Below are positions 60,873 to 60,889 of a stretch of DNA of 60,889 bases, piece after piece. The DNA comes from Rhodomicrobium sp. R_RK_3 (GTDB lineage Bacteria; Pseudomonadota; Alphaproteobacteria; Rhizobiales; Rhodomicrobiaceae). A program made the position numbers and the translations under genes. Within the stretch, counting starts at the first letter, position 1. Each line of letters begins with the position of its first letter. The notes under the pieces were generated by a model. The model saw nothing but the letters and a program-made list of their open reading frames with translations, ran no database searches and was not told where the DNA came from. The stretch is from positions 1 through 60,889 of the forward strand of contig NZ_MWLK01000035.1 of assembly GCF_002198715.1 (NCBI RefSeq). Direction: 5' to 3'.

Positions 60873-60889
60873 CGTACACATACTCCGCT

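Overview
This window reads as a chromosomal segment of a GC-rich alphaproteobacterium, probably of the order Hyphomicrobiales. That placement rests on the GlpV/GlpP/GlpQ/DUF2160-type polyol ABC transporter, the fused sulfate adenylyltransferase/APS kinase, the ECF sigma plus membrane anti-sigma pair, paired YkuD L,D-transpeptidases and dispersed CCCTCTCC-type extragenic palindromes. It is an inference from gene content; no rRNA or complete tRNA is present.

Left part (1 to about 20.7 kb): a patchwork accessory region. It opens with an IS3 remnant, then an HNH endonuclease and a DGQHR (DndB-like) protein that look like a small defence module, then a partial tRNA-Ser 3' end that resembles an integrase attachment scar. 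Next come broken IS110, IS21 and IS5 elements and gene fossils (alpha/beta hydrolase, 3-methyladenine glycosylase, AraC regulator, a second CurA-type reductase). Between them lie intact redox and electrophile-detoxification genes: three quinone/alcohol reductases of the MDR family, a CurA-like enal reductase, WrbA, pirin, DoxX and a SnoaL-like protein, with two LysR regulators. A VapBC toxin-antitoxin pair and a TetR-cupin divergon with a nested operator complete this part.

Middle part (about 21 to 31.9 kb): seven genes that are mostly unrecognised. They include a periplasmic protein, a cytoplasmic-looking protein next to a two-domain peptidoglycan hydrolase (NlpC/CHAP-like plus lysozyme-like), an exported 493-residue protein, a membrane protein joining a Lon-like (S16-like) domain to an LprI/DUF1311 lysozyme-inhibitor-like domain, two orphans, and a Tat-type exported DUF1906 glycoside-hydrolase-like protein. 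I read this as a cell-wall-directed accessory cluster, possibly an effector/protection system. A HipBA module with four evenly spaced operators follows, then a complete IS5-type element sitting inside an extragenic palindrome.

Right part (35 kb to the end): chromosome-like. It holds sulfate activation, an amidase, two L,D-transpeptidases and a MerR-controlled cation exporter. A long minus-strand operon-like run (52.4 down to 41.3 kb) joins a GlpVPQ/DUF2160 ABC transporter to a complete PTS-dependent dihydroxyacetone kinase: binding protein, two permeases, small membrane protein, two ATPases, two DhaL modules, DhaM, HPr, EI, an HTH regulator and DhaK. One ABC ATPase carries a full DhaL kinase subunit fused to its C-terminus, which would physically tie uptake to phosphorylation. 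This is the most striking feature of the window. Beyond it are a PQQ-type sugar dehydrogenase with a cytochrome c, a DUF2076 protein, a Bax-inhibitor-1 protein, the ECF sigma/anti-sigma pair, an EamA transporter and a DnaK at the window edge.

Dispersed CCCTCTCC/GGGAGAGG palindromes occur only from 31.9 kb rightward. This supports the view that most of the left half was acquired separately.
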